Source of the DNA: Hydractinia symbiolongicarpus
Lineage: Eukaryota > Cnidaria > Hydrozoa > Anthoathecata > Hydractiniidae
Direction: 5' to 3'
NCBI RefSeq assembly: GCF_029227915.1
Contig: NC_079882.1
Location: 5,208,001 to 5,272,000, forward strand
Length of the DNA stretch: 64,000 nt
A program made the position numbers and the translations under genes. Within the stretch, counting starts at the first letter, position 1; each line of letters opens with the position of its first letter. The notes below the pieces were generated by a model. The model was given only the letters and a program-made list of their open reading frames with translations, made no database searches and had not been told where the DNA came from. Below are positions 55,122 through 64,000 of the stretch, piece by piece.

Positions 55122-58100
55122 TCAGGTATAAAGTTCGTTGAATTCGTGTTCTTTCTGTGATAACCACTTATGTAGATGATCTGCATCTATTGAGCATAAT
55201 ATTGTTTCTTTAAAATTTGGAAACGATTCATATTCTCTTCCTGGTGTTTCTCTAAATACTTTAGCCTGATGATATGCAAGTGCCAACTTCTTTACGTCTT
55301 CAATAGTAGATGGCATCTTTCTATGACCCTTGACCTCAGACAAATCCAGTGACCTTTCCAAGTTGTCAACAATTCCTTTTGAATAAAATATATGTTTTTT
55401 CTTAACAGATAGTATCTTACATTGTATTATAGTAGTATTTCACATATAGCTGTAATATTTTTTACCTTTCATATTTTGTAATGTATACGACACCCTTTCA
55501 GCATTTTTTTCATTGATGTTGCTACGTAATGAACGCAGTAATTCCTTTAAAAAATGATTTAAATGTTCCAGGTGAAGATCATTTGATATATTTCTTCCTT
55601 TGTATCCCTGTGTATTAATGAACCTTCCCCAGGTCAACTTGAATGCATTTTCCGGTTCCAATCTGATTTGGTATAACAACTTCAGGATGGTGTATGCGTA
55701 TTTGTGATGCCGAGTTGCCTTGAAGTAAAGCAGAACCAACTTATAACTTTCGATTAATCGTTCACCATCTCCCTGTCTTATTGCATCATTCAAGTTCTTG
55801 AGTAGCAGATTGATAGTGAACAAGGCTTTCTGATAACATAGGACGTGGTCCTTTATAATAGGCTGCTGTATTACATCAGGTTCGCGTCTATGAAAATATA
55901 AAAGTTTTAACATTTTTATTTTTATTTTAACTGTAAAGGTACGATATATATACTGAACATGGGTTTCACATAATAATTACATTTAAATATACATTATCTG
56001 ACCTGTCCATGTTATGCTTCAGTTTCTCATGAAGATCCCTCGTACGTGCGGATTTGAAGGGGCAATGATTACATTCTCCAGTAGCATTTTTGGAGCAGAT
56101 AAGTATTTTCAGCCTTCTTATGCCTTCTTGTTTAAGTTTTTCTCTTACATTGCCTATGTTGTCAGCATATGTTACTGTGTATCTAGACATTTGTTATTTA
56201 GTATACGATGAAATGTAATTTTATTAGTCACGACATTACTGAACATATATTATCACATAAATCTACCTTTTTATTATATCTTCAACATGCATAGAAATCC
56301 ATTTTCGTTTCTCTTCCTCACATCCTGTTTTGATATTTGTCGGTACTGGGTCATCTTAATGAAGAAATAAGTTTCAAATTTAGTAAACAATTTATATAAA
56401 TTTGCATGAATAATTTGTAACATAAAGACCTTCAAATGTTGCCATGTTGAAGTGCTCCATTGTAATAGCGACTATTTGTGCATCTAGTTCTTTATCCGAA
56501 AATTCACCGTAGGCATTCATTGCAGCATGTGGACCTTTTTTAGCATTGCTTGTACGTAACACGTTCATCGCCCACTGTGTCGTTCCAAACTCTGCGCCTG
56601 ATGTCTCTTTACGAAAAAGCGAATCTTTGACCTGTTATAACGAAACACTTTATTATTTAAACTGTCTGATACATCGGGAAAGTAGGTGAAAGTGATATCA
56701 CTTCCATCAAAATTTCGGGATTTTTCAGTTTTAAAAAAAATTGATACCTCGTAAAGAGTCATTTTCAAGTGCCAGTCCTCAAATTTGGGTTGTAGACCTT
56801 CAATACGATCGTAGCTGGTATCGCCATCCAGAAAAGCGCGAATGATGTTGATAGAACGTTCCTCAGTCAATTGGTCCCCACCAAAAGGAATCGGTTGAAG
56901 TATCTGAAAAAAGAGAGAAAATTTTTTATGTCAAAACGGCGAGGCAAACATATAATTTTGTTATGAATTTACTGACCTCCAATTCTCCGTTTTCGTTTAT
57001 CGTTTGTGGCACATATTCTTTCTGTATATGACGTAAGATCTTGGTAATTCCAGATGCCGTGTTTTCCGACTCCAACAACAGTCCAAGACTAACAACCTCT
57101 GATTTTTTCGACATTTCATCGACGAATGGATGTGCTATATGTTTCTGCGTATGTTTCTTGAAAGATTCAAACGCTGGTATGAAGGATACGATAGTTCTTG
57201 TTACCAAGTGCTTGAAATTATCTGCCAACATCACGAGCGTGTGGTTATCTGGTAGAACACTTGCACGCCTGTAATCTTCAAAACTTTTAGGATCTAAATC
57301 AATCAATCATGATATACCCAAACATATTTATAAAATTTTAGCCAATTCCATTTATTGCATTTGACATAAAATTAAATAATTTGAAAATGACCTTGAGAGG
57401 GGTGCACGCGATCTTTAACAGCTATGTAATGAAACCAGTGATGACTCCTATTGGGATTGTTGATTCCTTGGTGTCTGACGTTAACTTCGTAGTCTAGATT
57501 ATCGCCAATAATCTGCCAACATACAATATATATGCAGCTTATATTTGAAATGCAACGTTTCTGAATTACTAGAGAAAAAAGTATTACCTGGTACCCAACA
57601 CTCTCCGGATCATTGGATTCTATCATATTTTTCCAACCTTTAACGTCTTGGTCATGATTACAGGCTAATTGCTTGTTTTTGTTCAATGCAGTTTGATAAC
57701 TATTGGTTACACCAAGGGCATTGAACCATTTAAACGCCCGCTTCTTAGCACCAGCGGCAATGAACAGCTGGTCATTGCGATGCGAGACTATACAGGCTCT
57801 GCTTTTATGATATCTTGCTTTGAACAGGATTCCGAAACACGCCACTTGTTGTCCAATATATACCCTGTAAAATATTAAGCGTATAGAACATATTCGTAAC
57901 ATTTTGTTGCTCTCCGTATCTCTTGGACAGTCATCGATCTTACCCTTTCTCTCCAGCTACTGCACCTCTTATGGCAGCCGACAGGATTGGGCAAAGTTCT
58001 TCCATCCTCTCTAAGAATTTCGCGTCGTTAAAATTGACTAAAGCATCGACAGAGACGTCTGTCATTAAATTGTCACGCTCAACTCTTGCCATTTCCTGTT

Positions 58101-58507
58101 TGCACTCGTTTTCAACTACGATATTTAAGGAATCTAGTTCTGAAGCATTCTATGAAAAAAACTAGTGTATATAGTATCAACGATACAAAGAAAAGAATAG
58201 CACAAAAAAATCGCTCATGAATTACCTGATCGTCAGCAATTTTACATTTTCGTTTAAATCTACAGTTTTTCCACCTCAATCTGAGTTCTTCTGCTTTCTC
58301 CAGTACTCCTATTCCTCTATAGCACTTGTCACACACCGATCCATTTACACACTTTTTTTTCCTGTCGTCATTATTAACACTATCAATATCACGATTAAGG
58401 AGTTGGAAGCCAATTTTGTGCAGCCTCTGCAACTCCATAGGCCACAAGAGATGTCTACTTTCCTTACAGTTTTTATATTCTTTCAAACAAAGACGACATG
58501 AAGTCAT
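55122..58507 (-). CDS. DUF6589 protein, probable transposase of the element
   Basis: Eleven exons on the minus strand: 58507-58226, 58149-57954, 57919-57588, 57512-57392, 57293-56977, 56903-56748, 56631-56430, 56354-56267, 56182-56003, 55887-55466 and 55375-55122; 849 residues. All ten junctions agree in phase and no stop interrupts. N-terminal Cys pairs (CRLCLKEYKNC, CDKCYRG) suggest a zinc-binding domain. The core has the DUF6589 landmarks: IIGDNLDYEVNVRHQG, HHWFHYIAVKDRV, PIPFGGDQLTEERSINIIRA and AMNAYGEFSDKELDAQIVAI. A later exon adds a four-Cys/His motif (CSKNATGECNHCPF...LHEKLKH), then a helical tail. IGDNLD and GGDQLT place acidic residues where a nuclease core could use them; this is inference. 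The short introns (about 60-120 bp) are unlike those of the host genes. Confidence 0.8.
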
Positions 58508-59222
58508 ACTTCTTTCAACTCCAGACGCAAGGGTTTTTTTATATCGTAGTGTTGTTTTTTGTACATGTGCGCTCCATGTGTTTTCTTAAATTTCCCGCTT
58601 GAACTTTAAAGACATCAGTCCACTCATTCGCGGTGGTTAAAACCTTATTACAGTATACAGTTGTATATTTTTTTCAAACTTTTAATCACAGAAGGAGAGT
58701 GCTGTGAGGAAAAATAATCTATCAAGACTTCGAGACGTGGATGCTTTTTCCATGCTTAACACGAATAAGATACTATTCCTTCTTGTTTAGAAAAGACAAC
58801 CAAGCAACTGTAAACAACGTTCTATCTAAATGTCATCGCTTAAAAGGTGTTTTAAATGGCGATTGATCAAGCAGGCAGCTGCATGTGCGTTGACTGATAT
58901 TTTTCAATAAATGTGAGTTTGGTGGGATACTTTTAAATGTTCAAACATATTAAAAATTATTATGCGGTAACTCCATTATTCTTTTTTAGTATTTAAGCCA
59001 TTTCTAGCGATTTTATTGGACTAAAGCTAGAATTTTTTGTCTTTTAGTCGCAGCTATAGCTAGCTAGCTACCTTAAGCTAATTAATGTTTGTTTTTAATC
59101 CGCCATGTTTTAAAGTGACTTCCAAAATAATTATGCGAATATTTAAAAACAATACTGTGAAATTTAAGTGGCTAATATTTTTGATTTTGAAATCAGTTGT
59201 CAGTTTGAATGTTAACTGTCAA
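58508..59222. other. Upstream region of the DUF6589 gene inside the element
   Basis: No gene seen. AT-rich with GCTAGCTAGC-type repeats near 59055, which also occur elsewhere in this genome window (25130, 47410, 60735). Presumably contains the DUF6589 promoter. Confidence 0.45.
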
Positions 59223-59306
59223 GGTAGGTTATTCTAAACTCTCTTTTTTCTCTTCTCTATCAAAAATATCAAAAAGGGAAAAATGATGAGTTTAGTTTAC
59301 TAGACT
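59223..59306. repeat. Right end of the RecQ-DUF6589 element: inverted repeats and terminal palindrome
   Basis: GGTAGGTTA (59223-59231) is the inverted partner of TAACCTACC on the left. CTAAACTC (from 59234) is inverted as GAGTTTAG (59289-59296), and the terminal AGTTTAGTTTACTAGACT is an imperfect palindrome. The layout equals that of the left end although the stem sequences differ. Confidence 0.65.
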
Positions 59307-59755
59307 AAGCTTTATGTGCAGTTTTATGAGCACTACATACATCTTTGATAGCAATGGGTCCAGCGTAATCAATGCCAACATTTGTAAACGCAAATTTTCT
59401 TGATAAACGGGGCCATTATGTCCTGCTGTAACATGAGCATCCCATATTATCAAGTTTGTAATAATACTATCCTTGGATAAAAAAATGGGATACTTCGTAG
59501 AATGGGGCAAAGGTGCATATTCGAAACGACCTTTGCAATATAAAACACCGTTATCGTCTTGAAATACGTTTAACTTCTTGCGAAGTCTTTCCAACTTGCG
59601 ATCACCTACCAAACATTTTTGTGCATGTTGTAACCATAACAACTTAGCAAAGCTAAGCTCGTTTATATCTAAGATTAATTCTTCGGCCCATTGCCTCTTA
59701 TTATTAAAGCTTACCTCCCGAGAAAAATTAAGTTGCCCTAAATTGGCTCATATTC
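59307..59755 (-). pseudogene. BEL/Pao retrotransposon integrase, zinc-binding N-terminal part
   Basis: Minus strand. QWAEELILDINELSFAKLL, LERLRKKLNVFQDDNGVLYC, CKGRFEYAPLPHSTKYPIF and IIWDAHVTAGHNG match the H2C2 region of BEL/Pao integrases. After a deletion with frame change, the text VGIDYAGPIAIKDVCSAHKT leads to the insertion point at 59307. The rest of the integrase is at 51848-52581. The BEL copy was already decayed, or decayed after the insertion. Confidence 0.75.
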
Positions 59756-60400
59756 ATACGTAATTTACGAATATAAAGTATATTTTCCTTAATTCGCACT
59801 TATAAGTTAATAATGCCTATTCAAAGATTCAAAATTCACCTCCGACACGAGGTAAAAACATCCGCAATGTTGTTTTATAAATTTCTTCACCTTGAGTGCT
59901 CTGACGTCACCTGTTAGAAGATCGTAAATCATCTTCCGCATTGAAATTTTTACTTAAACTTTAATAGTGAAATTCATTGGCCGGGGCGGATCCAAACCCC
60001 GTCAATTGGGTCAAAGGACGGGGTTTAAAAATAACAAGTATAGTTTATCTAATTTTCAAATATTTAGTACTAACCAGTAATATTTGGGGCGTGTAATAAT
60101 GTATTCATTTGAGCGCTCATCAATATAAAAATTAATAATATTGCCGCCGCTGTTGCTGCCGTGATGGCGGATAGAAAAATATGGACCCCGCCCTGCAGGT
60201 TTTTGCCGGAGCAATGAGGTTATTCTTAACTCTTATTGGTCTAGAGTGCCGGGTTTGCAGGAGAGGAACACCGGCAGGATTTGATTGGTCATTACAGAAG
60301 TTTTCTTAAGTTGTGATTGGCTAAAAATCAATACCCTGCAAAAGCCAAAATGCTCACGCTGGTCTTCATCTTCATATCTTCCTCAACATCATTGCTCAAC
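59756..60400. other. Intergenic, with hairpin and CCAAT-rich promoter-like stretch
   Basis: A perfect 10-bp hairpin, AAACCCCGTC (59994-60003) and GACGGGGTTT (60017-60026), stands out. Three ATTGG boxes between 60230 and 60325 (inverted CCAAT) could be the promoter of the exon at 60401. No other gene seen. Confidence 0.45.
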
Positions 60401-60636
60401 ATGGCGTTTAGTTCAGTGAGAGAAGATGTTTTGAAATTATTTCAAGACGAAGATTTGCAGAAATTGATTGAAATATTTAATATTTATTCTGAGAAATGGA
60501 TAAATTCAAATAAAAATGTGTTTTTAAACACAGAACAGCTTTATGCTGTACTTTCTTGTGGAGAAATTGGTGTGAATGAAGATGCTTTGAATTATCTTCC
60601 TGCATCAGTTTCTTCCAAGAATTGTGTTGCATTGAG
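60401..60636 (+). CDS. Putative first exon of a transposon gene (hAT-type) or unknown gene
   Basis: Opens MAFSSVREDVLKLFQDEDLQ and runs 78 residues plus two bases to a good donor (AG then GTAAGA). Charged helical protein text without a known domain. The next recognisable coding sequence is the hAT transposase at 61134, but its first codon is in phase 0, not phase 2, so the exons do not join directly; a middle exon may have been lost when the SINE at 60852-61133 inserted. The ATG at 60401 is chosen over an upstream ATG at 60317 because of the good start context after the CCAAT-rich region. Confidence 0.45.
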
Positions 60637-60815
60637 GTAAGATTTTATTTTCTGTAATTTCCATTTCTGATTTTTGCTGACCATTTGTTACCATAGTAAT
60701 TAAGTGTACATCACTATGTCATCACCATGAACTACTTATGGCTAGCTAGCTAGCTACATGTATTCGTGGTTTTTGTTTTGATTATTACTCTTGGAGAGCT
60801 AGCAACCGTATCTAT

Positions 60816-60838
60816 GGTAGATAGATAGATAGATAGAT
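60816..60838. repeat. (GATA)n microsatellite
   Basis: About five GATA units next to the SINE 3' end. Confidence 0.85.
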
Positions 60839-60851
60839 GTGCATATTTTAC

Positions 60852-61133
60852 ATGGCTAGCCTCACAAATATCGAGGGATATACCCTGTCTATTATTTCCA
60901 GGAGGGGCCATGGCGTAGATGGAGAGTCGAGTATTTAATGCTCATTTTGAGCTACGCAGACCCAATTAGAGCCCACGCTCTACTAGACAACTCCCGGCAA
61001 CATCCAACGGCCCACACAGTGTGCCATCTTCCCAATTTCCCTCACATGGCTTGGGTTAATCCGGGGCTATGGTAACATTCACTCGCCCATGTTGAATCGC
61101 CGTCAAGAGGAATGGAACCCCGGTCTCCTGCAG
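60852..61133 (-). mobile_element. tRNA-derived SINE, 5'-truncated copy
   Basis: Reverse orientation. It aligns with the copy at 12585-12895 from the B-box region to the GAGGCTAGCCAT end. The tRNA head is missing: homology stops at CTGCAG (61128-61133), exactly where the hAT transposase text begins. The stretch that could be read as MLNRRQEEWNPGLLQ before the transposase is SINE sequence. Confidence 0.8.
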
Positions 61134-63234
61134 TTCCGTTCAAAGTGGTTGAAAGATTACCCTTGCCTTCGCTACTCACCAGCTTATGATGGGGCTTTTT
61201 GTTTACCCTGTGTTCTTTTTGGATCAAAGTTCCCTGACAAATGTGGTAAAATTCAAAACCTTTTTTTACAACCTTTTACAAAATGGAATGATGCAACTAG
61301 ATCTTTTAATCAACATCAATCCACAAAGAATGGTTTACATGAATTTACTTCCACTATTTTTAATAATTTCATTAGTCAGATGTTATCTAAATCCCAGCCC
61401 ATCAATGTTTTAGTCAATGATCAGCTACAACAGAAAATAAACAAAAATAGAGAAGTTTTGAAATCTATTGTTGATACCATCATTTTATGTGGTCATACCA
61501 ATTCAGCTTTGCGGGGACATAGGGATGATGGGAAATATCTCCCTGAGGCAGGAGGCTATGCTAATCAAGCCGGGGTTGGAAATTTTCATAAGTTTTTAAA
61601 CTTTTCAATTCGCAGTGGCAATCAACTATTAAAAGATCATTTAGAGTCCAGTGCTAAAAATGCCAGGTATATTTCTAAAACAGTGCAGAATGACTTAATT
61701 GGATGTTGTGGTCAAGAAATTACTAATGAAATCATTTCTGAGGTTAAAGTAAATAAGTTTTATTCCATAATTGCAGATGAAGCATGTGACTCATCAACTA
61801 AAGAGCAAATGGCTCTCATTTTAAGATATGTTGATAGCACTTGTGAAATAAAAGAGGACTTCATTCGTTTTTTACACTGCTCTGAAGGATTATCTGGTGC
61901 TGATCTCTTCAGTACAATTATGAAATGTTTAAAAGAAGATTTAGGGCTTGACATAATGGATTGCAGAGGACAGGGCTATGATGGTGCTGGGTCAGTTTCT
62001 GGTCACATTAATGGTCTATCTTCTCATATTTTAAGACTTAATTCAAAAGCCATTTATACACATTGTCACTCTCATAAACTTAATTTAACAGTGTGTGATT
62101 CCCTAGACATACTGTTAGTGTCAGAAGTGTTTGATAAAGTGAAGGAATTGTCATTTTTTTTTCTGAAACAAGACAAAACGTTCTGCAAAAGTTTGTTGTT
62201 GAGTGTAAGCCTGATACCTCAAAATCTAAGTTGAAAGATATTTGTAGGACAAGGTGGGTTGATTGAATCTATATGGTCTAGAAGACTTTTTGAAATTGTA
62301 CACAACCATTGTGAAATGTCTTAAATATATGTCTTCTTCTGATTGTATGTGTAACAGAGATACAAAGTCTAAGGCTTCAAGTTTTGTCAATTTAATTTCC
62401 AGATTTGATTTTTTAATTTCTTTAGTGTGTACTACCAAAGTTCTGTTGGTGACTCTTCCTGTCACACGAAATTTACAATCTAAATCTATAGATATTCTTA
62501 AAGGTATCAATTTAATTTCTGCATTGAAAAAAGAGTTAATTGAAACTAGAAATTCTGTTGATGCATTTCATAATAATGTATTTTCTGAGGCAGTTGCTAT
62601 TGCAAATGAGCTGGATGTAATCATTAAAGCACCAAGAATTTGCAAAACACAAATCCATAGGTCAAACACTCCTTTTGACTCAGTATCTGATTATTTTAAA
62701 CGTTCAGTAACAATACCACTTCTAGATTTTCTTAATACTTCTATTAGTAAGCGCTTTCAACCTGAAACAGTTGCTGCTTACAAAGGATTGGCATTAATTC
62801 CATCTCATTTATTTTTCCTTAAAAGTCAGGGTAAAGACTGGAAAAACAAAGTTCAAGATTTTGTTACATTTTATACGTCTGATTTTCTTAGTGTTAATGC
62901 CCTTCAATCTGAACTGTCGCTCTGGGAAAAATATTGGGAAGAATATACTGATACTCTCCCTGATAGCATATCCTTGGCATTAAAAGCAGTTTCTTTCCCT
63001 GGTTTTGAAAATATAAAAATAGCCCTACGTATTCTTGGGACTCTTCCTGTTACTTCCTGTGAGAGTGAAAGGAGTTTCTCTGCATTAAGAAGGTTAAAAG
63101 AATACGCACGGAGTACCATGACCAATGATCGTTTAAATGGGTTAGCATTGTTATATATCCATCAAGAAATTATCCCTGACAAAGATAAAGACATTGATAG
63201 ATACGCTCTTTCAAATCGTAGGCTTGAATTTTAA
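61134..63234 (+). pseudogene. hAT-superfamily transposase (TTF zinc finger, DUF4371), frameshifted
   Basis: Begins within a TTF-type zinc finger (RSKWLKDYPCLRYSPAYDGA and FCLPCVLFG), followed by the DUF4371 region GHRDDGKYLPEAGGYANQAG, SIIADEACDSSTKEQMALIL with the first Asp, GQGYDGAGSVSG with the second, and HCHSHKLNLTVCDS. A nine-T run at about 62150 shifts the frame, then a TGA near 62261 and a second frame change break it; the rest is open to 63234 with the hAT C-terminal signature LPVTSCESERSFSALRRLKE. The order is complete apart from the N-terminus, so this is a recently inactivated copy, or partly an artefact of homopolymer errors. Similar to ZMYM1-like proteins. Terminal repeats not found. 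Confidence 0.8.
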
Positions 63235-63418
63235 TTGTTATGTATATTTGTTGCAAAGGTTGGTATTATATTATACTATTGGTATTCTTAAAAAATTAAT
63301 TTAATAGAAAATATGTTTATCAAAATTATTAAAACACTTATATTAATACTACTTTGTCACTTTGATTGTTAACATATTTCGTGTTCCATTTCCATTTTTT
63401 TAGTCCATAGTTCATTTT

Positions 63419-63592
63419 CATTTAATTGACAACTGTCAAGAAATAGTAGAACATAGTTGCAGGGACTATGGGGTTACTCAGTTGTCATTTTATCCTGCAT
63501 TCATTTTTATTCATATCAAACCATTTCATTGCAATATTCATTATCATTTAATTGGCAACTGTCAAGAAATAGTAGAACATAGTTGCAGTTGT
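63419..63592. repeat. Pair of about 45-bp direct repeats, 126 bp apart
   Basis: The unit starting CATTTAATTGACAACTGTCA is repeated with one base change 126 bp downstream; both units run to GAACATAGTTGCAG. Located between the hAT pseudogene and the hammerhead fold; could be remnants of the terminal structure of the element that carries the ribozyme. Confidence 0.8.
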
Positions 63593-63704
63593 CAAGTTAT
63601 CCTGTATTTTTTAAATATAAATATGCCAATGACAGCTAAATTTTTCTCTATTTTTTCCTCATCATTGTATCTTGTTATCTTAATTCTTTACTTCTTTTTT
63701 ATTT

Positions 63705-63778
63705 GGCTGTCCATGTCTGGATGACATTTTTTGTTATCCTAGGCATGCTGATGAGCTCTGATATTGAGCGAAACGGCC
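63705..63778 (+). ncRNA. Hammerhead ribozyme (helix III open)
   Basis: All core bases are present: CTGATGA at 63748-63754, GAAA at 63770-63773, and U-C before the predicted cut (C17 = 63711). Helix III: GGCTGT (63705-63710) with ACGGCC (63773-63778), one G-U pair. Helix I: a hairpin of 15 pairs between 63712-63726 and 63732-63747 with a single bulged base (63740) and a 5-T loop. Helix II: GCTC (63755-63758) with GAGC (63766-63769), 7-base loop. Self-cleavage is expected after 63711. Hammerheads of animal genomes are usually carried by Penelope-like elements, retrozymes or satellite repeats; the carrier here is not identified. Confidence 0.8.
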
Positions 63779-64000
63779 TATTAACATCTATAAATCATAT
63801 GAGATAATCTTGTTTCTTTAGTTCATAGGCTTCATATATAACAATAGAAACTCAGCAAGAAAGAGAAGCAACCAAACAACATTGTTGAAAAGATGACACG
63901 GTAACGATTTTCGTTTTATGCTGTATGAATGACAAATAGCCTTTTTATTTTCAAAATAATTTACAATTTAGATGCGGGAATGTTGTTTTCAGACAATCTA
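63779..64000. other. Window end, no gene seen
   Basis: AT-rich DNA following the hammerhead fold. If the ribozyme belongs to a retrozyme or Penelope-like element, this part would be its body, but no coding text is visible before the window ends. Confidence 0.4.

Larger units (their letters stand above)
52582..59306. mobile_element. RecQ-DUF6589 mobile element, apparently intact
   Basis: 6,725-bp insertion into a BEL/Pao integrase frame. AAGCTTTATGT occurs directly on both sides (52571-52581 and 59307-59317) and only once would be needed by the integrase text, so it reads as a target site duplication of up to 11 bp. The element carries two convergent open genes, a RecQ-family helicase (52853-54923, plus) and a DUF6589 protein (55122-58507, minus), with only 198 bases between their stops. 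Its ends have matching hairpin architecture (see separate features). DUF6589 proteins are widespread in cnidarians and fungi and are suspected transposases; the helicase may be an accessory or a second transposition protein. Confidence 0.75.

Noticed and set aside
61089-61133. First 15 codons of the hAT open frame as its natural N-terminus
   Set aside because: They are SINE sequence in reverse orientation.
63770-63795. Helix I-open hammerhead using the downstream CATC as cleavage site
   Set aside because: No helix III pairing can be made after GAAA in that arrangement, whereas the helix III-open fold pairs fully.

Overview
AT-rich, intron-rich animal DNA. The host genes (a CDKL-type kinase, a septin of the SEPT6 type, tandem lipid-anchored acidic proteins, a secreted cysteine-rich peptide) together with DIRS, BEL/Pao, Polinton, hAT, Crypton, DUF6589 and tRNA-SINE elements point to a cnidarian, probably a medusozoan. 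This is inferred from gene families and repeat style; nothing in the window proves the species.

Left part (1-31 kb) is mostly host sequence. A DIRS retrotransposon tail (RNase H plus tyrosine recombinase) occupies 1-1.45 kb. Two adjacent genes (2950-6487 and 8720-10080) encode MGC-start, acidic, disordered proteins in which every intron I could place is phase 1. A region of short inverted-repeat elements and a tRNA-derived SINE (11.3-12.9 kb) precedes a complete ten-exon CDKL kinase gene (15524-23237) and a complete thirteen-exon septin gene (25036-31285). Septin intron 1 holds a deleted LINE, a MITE and two near-perfect palindromes.

Middle part (32-51.7 kb): a four-exon gene (32170-35116), whose last two exons are too short to show up as long ORFs, encodes a signal peptide, an acidic stretch and two four-cysteine modules. 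A decayed Polinton/Maverick follows (about 35.9-51.7 kb): capsid fragment, integrase, HNH nuclease with zinc-knuckle repeats, BRO-like protein, packaging ATPase, PolB tail and several cnidarian Polinton orphans, mostly frameshifted. Its ATPase is split by a 3.85 kb element with 11-bp termini (CCCAGCCGGCA) that carries a small intact two-exon gene; the intron of that gene holds a Crypton-derived fragment. This is three-level nesting.

Right part (51.8-64 kb): a decayed BEL/Pao integrase is split by a 6.7 kb insertion flanked by 11-bp direct repeats. The insertion carries two open multi-exon genes facing each other: a RecQ-family helicase and an 849-residue DUF6589 protein. I regard this as the most interesting system here. 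It is followed by a frameshifted hAT/DUF4371 transposase whose 5' end abuts a truncated SINE, and by a complete hammerhead ribozyme fold at 63705-63778.

All exon models come from reading splice sites and checking that phases agree across every junction; no transcript or database search was available.
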